A DNA stretch of 10,465 bases from Toxoplasma gondii ME49 (Eukaryota; Apicomplexa; Conoidasida; Eucoccidiorida; Sarcocystidae), in NCBI RefSeq assembly GCF_000006565.2, contig NW_017383897.1, forward strand, positions 1-10,465, read 5' to 3'. Each line of letters begins with the position of its first letter. Position 1 is the stretch's first letter. Shown here piece after piece: positions 7,765-10,465 of the stretch. Both the position numbers and the translations under genes were made by a program. The notes under the pieces are model-generated. The model was not told the origin of the DNA. It searched no databases and saw only the letters and a program-made list of their open reading frames with translations.

Positions 7765-7782
7765 GTTTCGACGTCTCGAAAC
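7765..7782. repeat. Inverted repeat Q, unit 2
   Basis: Perfect 7-bp arms GTTTCGA / TCGAAAC with a CGTC loop. In unit 1 the equivalent site near 7087 reads GCTTCGA and has one mismatch. Confidence 0.7.
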
Positions 7783-8154
7783 ATCTAGGCCGCGCCAAGC
7801 ACCAACCTGCCTACTCGCGAACGAATGGAATCGCATCCCTGTCTCAGGCGACGGGCCATCATGCCTCTCACAGCGGACACGCGGTCTCTCTGCCCCCAGC
7901 TGCAAACACGTCATCGCGCGGTCGCCTTCACCCGGATCCATGGCACTGTGTGGCGGCCCCGTCGAATCACAAACAAACACCCTCCCCACTCCTCTCCTAC
8001 AGTCTCGGTCTGTACAGGAGCAGCCATGTCGCAAAAAAGCGCAACAACAGCCATTCAGCGCTGCACGTCTCCCCCGCGTCTCCAAGGAACCCAGACGTTT
8101 ACTGACACCCTTTCGAAACGTGCGCCTTCGCCACACGCAACACGTCGACACTCC

Positions 8155-8169
8155 GTGTCAGACTGACAC
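8155..8169. repeat. Inverted repeat P, unit 2
   Basis: Same 15-bp inverted repeat as in unit 1, without change. Confidence 0.7.
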
Positions 8170-8445
8170 CCGACATCAGGCACCTTCAACGCCTTCTGAT
8201 CGTGCCTCGACTCCCCACCCACCGCCTCCAACGTCGGCCCAAAACACCTCATCAACGTGTCTCCATCATCGCTAGTCTCTACATGGTGTGCTACGACCAT
8301 TCGCGGGAACTCGACCGCACGACCGTTCCTCCCCACTTACAGGTCGTTCCTGGACACCCAGCACGGTACCACAGAGACACCAGAAAATGATTGTTAGTGA
8401 AACTCGTCTCACCCGCTCCCGCATGCATCCCCTGTCTCTCACACC

Positions 8446-8463
8446 GTTTCGACGTCTCGAAAC
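8446..8463. repeat. Inverted repeat Q, unit 3
   Basis: Same 18-bp inverted repeat as in unit 2, although the sequence directly upstream differs (CCCCTGTCTC for CCCCCGTCTC). Confidence 0.7.
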
Positions 8464-8835
8464 ATCTAGGCCGCGCCAAGCACCAACCTGCCTACTCGCG
8501 AACGAATGGGATCGCATCCATGTCTCAGGCGACGGGCCATCATGCCTCTCACAGCGGACACGCGGTCTCTCTGCCCCCAGCTGCAAACACGTCATCGCGC
8601 GGTCGCCTTCACCCGGATCCATGGCACTGTGTGGCGGTCCCGTCGAATCACAAACAAACACCCTCCCCACTCCTCTCCTACAGTCTCGGTCTGTACAGGA
8701 GCAGCCATGTCGCAAAAAAGCGCAACAACAGCCATTCAGCGCTGCACGTCTCCCCCGCGTCTCCAAGGAACCCACACCTTTACTAACACCCTTTCGAAAC
8801 GTGCGCCGTCGCCACACGCAACACGTCGACACTCC

Positions 8836-8850
8836 GTGTCAGACTGACAC
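8836..8850. repeat. Inverted repeat P, unit 3
   Basis: Same 15-bp inverted repeat, without change. Confidence 0.7.
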
Positions 8851-9126
8851 CCGACATCAGGCACCTTCAACGCCTTCTGATCGTGCCTCGACTCCCCACC
8901 CACCGCCTCCAACGTCGGCCCAAAACACCTCATCAACGTGTCTCCATCATCGCTAGTCTCTACATGGTGTGCTACGACCATTCGCGGGAACTCGACCGCA
9001 CGCCCGTTCCTCCCCCCTTACATCTGGCGCCTGGACACCCACCACCGTACCACAGAGACACCAGAAAATGATTGTTAGTGAAACCCGTCTCACCCGCTCC
9101 CGCATGCATCCCCTGTCTCTCACACC

Positions 9127-9144
9127 GTTTCGACGTCTCGAAAC
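9127..9144. repeat. Inverted repeat Q, unit 4
   Basis: Same 18-bp inverted repeat, without change. Confidence 0.7.
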
Positions 9145-9516
9145 ATCTAGGCCGCGCCAAGCACCAACCTGCCTACTCGCGAACGAATGGGATCGCATCC
9201 ATGTCTCAGGCGACGGGCCATCATGCCTCTCACAGCGGACACGCGGTCTCTCTGCCCCCAGCTGCAAACACGTCATCGCGCGGTCGCCTTCACCCGGATC
9301 CATGGCACTGTGTGGCGGCCCCGTCGAAACACAAACAAACACCCTCCCCACTCCTCTCCTACAGTCTCGGTCTGTACAGGAGCAGCCATGTCGCAAAAAA
9401 GCGCAACAACAGCCATTCAGCGCTGCACGTCTCCCCCGCGTCTCCAAGGAACCCACACCTTTACTAACACCCTTTCGAAACGTGCGCCGTCGCCACACGC
9501 AACACGTCGACACTCC

Positions 9517-9531
9517 GTGTCAGACTGACAC
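9517..9531. repeat. Inverted repeat P, unit 4
   Basis: Same 15-bp inverted repeat, without change. Confidence 0.7.
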
Positions 9532-9807
9532 CCGACATCAGGCACCTTCAACGCCTTCTGATCGTGCCTCGACTCCCCACCCACCGCCTCCAACGTCGGC
9601 CCAAAACACCTCATCAACGTGTCTCCATCATCGCTAGTCTCTACACGGTGTGCTACGACCATTCGCGGGAACTCGACCGCACGCCCGTTCCTCCCCACTT
9701 ACAGGTCGTTGCTGGACACCCAGCACGGTACCACAGAGACACCAGAAAATGATAGTCAGTCAAACCCGTCTCACGCGTTCGCACATGCACCCCCCGTCTC
9801 TCACACC

Positions 9808-9825
9808 GTTTCGACGTCTCGAAAC
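9808..9825. repeat. Inverted repeat Q, unit 5
   Basis: Same 18-bp inverted repeat, without change. Confidence 0.7.
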
Positions 9826-10197
9826 ATCTAGGCCGCGCCAAGCACCAACCAGCCTACTCGCGAACGAATGGAATCGCATCCCTGTCTCAGGCGACGGGCC
9901 ATCATGCCTCTCACAGCGGACACGCGGTCTCTCTGCCCCCAGCTGCAAACACGTCATCGCGTGGTCGCCTTCACCCGGATCCATGGCACTGTGTGGCGGC
10001 CCCGTCGAATCACAAACAAACACCCTCCCCACTCCTCTCCTACAGTCTCGGTCTGTACAGGAGCAGCCATGTCGCAAAAAAGCGCAACAACAGCCATTCA
10101 GCGCTGCACGTCTCCCCCGCGTCTCCAAGGAACCCACACCTTTACTAACACCCTTTCGAAACGTGCGCCTTCGCCACACGCAACACGTCGACACTCC

Positions 10198-10212
10198 GTG
10201 TCAGACTGACAC
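10198..10212. repeat. Inverted repeat P, unit 5
   Basis: Same 15-bp inverted repeat, without change. Confidence 0.7.
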
Positions 10213-10380
10213 CCGACATCAGGCACCTTCAACGCCTTCTGATCGTGCCTCGACTCCCCACCCACCGCCTCCAACGTCGGCCCAAAACACCTCATCAACG
10301 TGTCTCCATCATCGCTAGTCTCTACATGGTGTGCTACGACCATTCGCGGGAACTCGACCGCACGCCCGTTCCTCCCCCCT

Positions 10381-10465
10381 TACATCTGGCGCCTGGACAC
10401 CCACCACCGTACCACAGAGACACCAGAAATGATTGTTAGTGGAACTCGTCTCACCCGCTCCCGCA
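10381..10465 (+). repeat. Array unit 6, cut by window end
   Basis: Opens with TACATCTGGCGCC and continues into the GATTGTTAG version. It lacks one A in the CCAGAAAATGA run near 10425-10430, which shifts every frame relative to the other units. Confidence 0.85.

Larger units (their letters stand above)
7657..8337 (+). repeat. Array unit 2
   Basis: Carries the TACATCTGGCGCC version of its opening segment and the GATAGTCAG / GTTCGCACATGCACC version of the next one. It has a private change, CCAGACGTTTACTGAC, near 8091-8106, and shares GCGCCTTCGCC with unit 5. Confidence 0.9.
8288..8956 (+). other. Per-unit 222-codon open frame of doubtful coding status
   Basis: In this + frame each 681-bp unit has a single stop, the TAG in ATCGCTAGTC, and otherwise 222 open codons starting at a GTG. 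The same frame is seen at 7610-8275 (221 codons, because of the 3-bp deletion), 8969-9637 and 9650-10318. The product would be rich in R, P, S and T, with no recognised domain. The differences between units 4 and 5 in its first 85 codons mostly change the amino acid, and the opposite strand is open over the same span, so I doubt it is translated. Confidence 0.1.
8338..9018 (+). repeat. Array unit 3
   Basis: Carries the TACAGGTCGTTCC version of the opening segment with the GATTGTTAG / CTCCCGCATGCATCC version of the next one. It shares GGGATCGCATCCATGTC with unit 4, against GGAATCGCATCCCTGTC in units 1, 2 and 5. Confidence 0.9.
9019..9699 (+). repeat. Array unit 4
   Basis: Combines the TACATCTGGCGCC opening of unit 2 with the GATTGTTAG segment of unit 3. 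The rest follows unit 3, except for GTCGAAACACAAAC near 9326, which matches unit 1. Confidence 0.9.
9700..10380 (+). repeat. Array unit 5
   Basis: Combines the TACAGGTCGTTGC opening, like unit 3, with the GATAGTCAG segment of unit 2. It also has ACCAACCAGCCTACTCGCG and CGCGTGGTCGCC, which resemble unit 1. Confidence 0.9.
6978..10465 (+). repeat. Tandem satellite array, 681-bp period, at least 5.1 units
   Basis: Head-to-tail units, measured from the TAC that opens TACATCTGG or TACAGGTCG, begin at 6978, 7657, 8338, 9019, 9700 and 10381. Lengths are 679, 681, 681, 681 and 681 bp, with the last unit cut by the window end. Internal units are mostly 96-99% identical by eye. A BamHI site recurs at 7256, 7934, 8615, 9296 and 9977. 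A run CGCAAAAAAGCGCAACAACA is invariant in the five complete units. Long open frames occur on both strands of every unit but match nothing I know, so I read this as satellite DNA and not a gene array. Confidence 0.95.

Noticed and set aside
6978..10465. CRISPR-like regular spacing
   Set aside because: Whole 681-bp units are near-identical, with no short repeat alternating with unique spacers.
6978..10465. rDNA intergenic spacer repeats
   Set aside because: The period and base asymmetry would be compatible, but no rRNA sequence or rRNA processing site is visible in the window, so the assignment cannot be made.

Overview
I find no protein-coding gene, rRNA or tRNA that I can defend here. The window is repetitive DNA: two unrelated families of long direct repeats, separated by a short non-repeated spacer. 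The 20-base N run, the satellite-type tandem array and the lack of compact gene structure point to a eukaryotic nuclear assembly, perhaps a protist or fungus and perhaps a subtelomeric or other heterochromatic block. No sequence mark names the organism. CpG is common, so there is no sign of methylation-driven CpG loss. The + strand is visibly richer in C than G.

Left part (about 1-6190): a long repeat of about 2.0-2.5 kb. Unit I starts near 183, unit II near 2590 and unit III near 4600. Equivalent points lie 2488 bp apart between units I and II (2484 after a 4-bp indel) and 2011 bp apart between II and III. The difference is explained by an extra ~477-bp segment (about 2024-2500), a partial tandem duplication in unit I. 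A ~300-bp block, here called B, recurs five times (about 183-480, 2095-2400, 2590-2885, 4600-4900 and 5985-6190). A 30-bp minisatellite has about four copies in units II and III but one in unit I. Conservation is patchy: a ~290-bp core is over 99% identical among all three units, next to segments that have clearly drifted. Unit III is interrupted by the assembly gap at 5931-5950, and about 640 bp of the expected unit is missing there.

Middle (about 6190-6977): a lower-GC spacer that I cannot match to either repeat family.

Right part (about 6978-10465): a head-to-tail array with a 681-bp period, four full internal units, a diverged edge unit and a partial unit running off the window. Each unit has two short perfect inverted repeats, one BamHI site, and one + frame with a single stop codon per unit. 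The units are mosaics of two alternative versions of adjacent segments, which fits unequal exchange or gene conversion.

Many long stop-free frames exist on both strands, but they overlap each other, match no family I recognise, and show no third-position excess where I compared copies by hand. I treat them as by-products of base composition and repeat structure, and list only the few worth testing.
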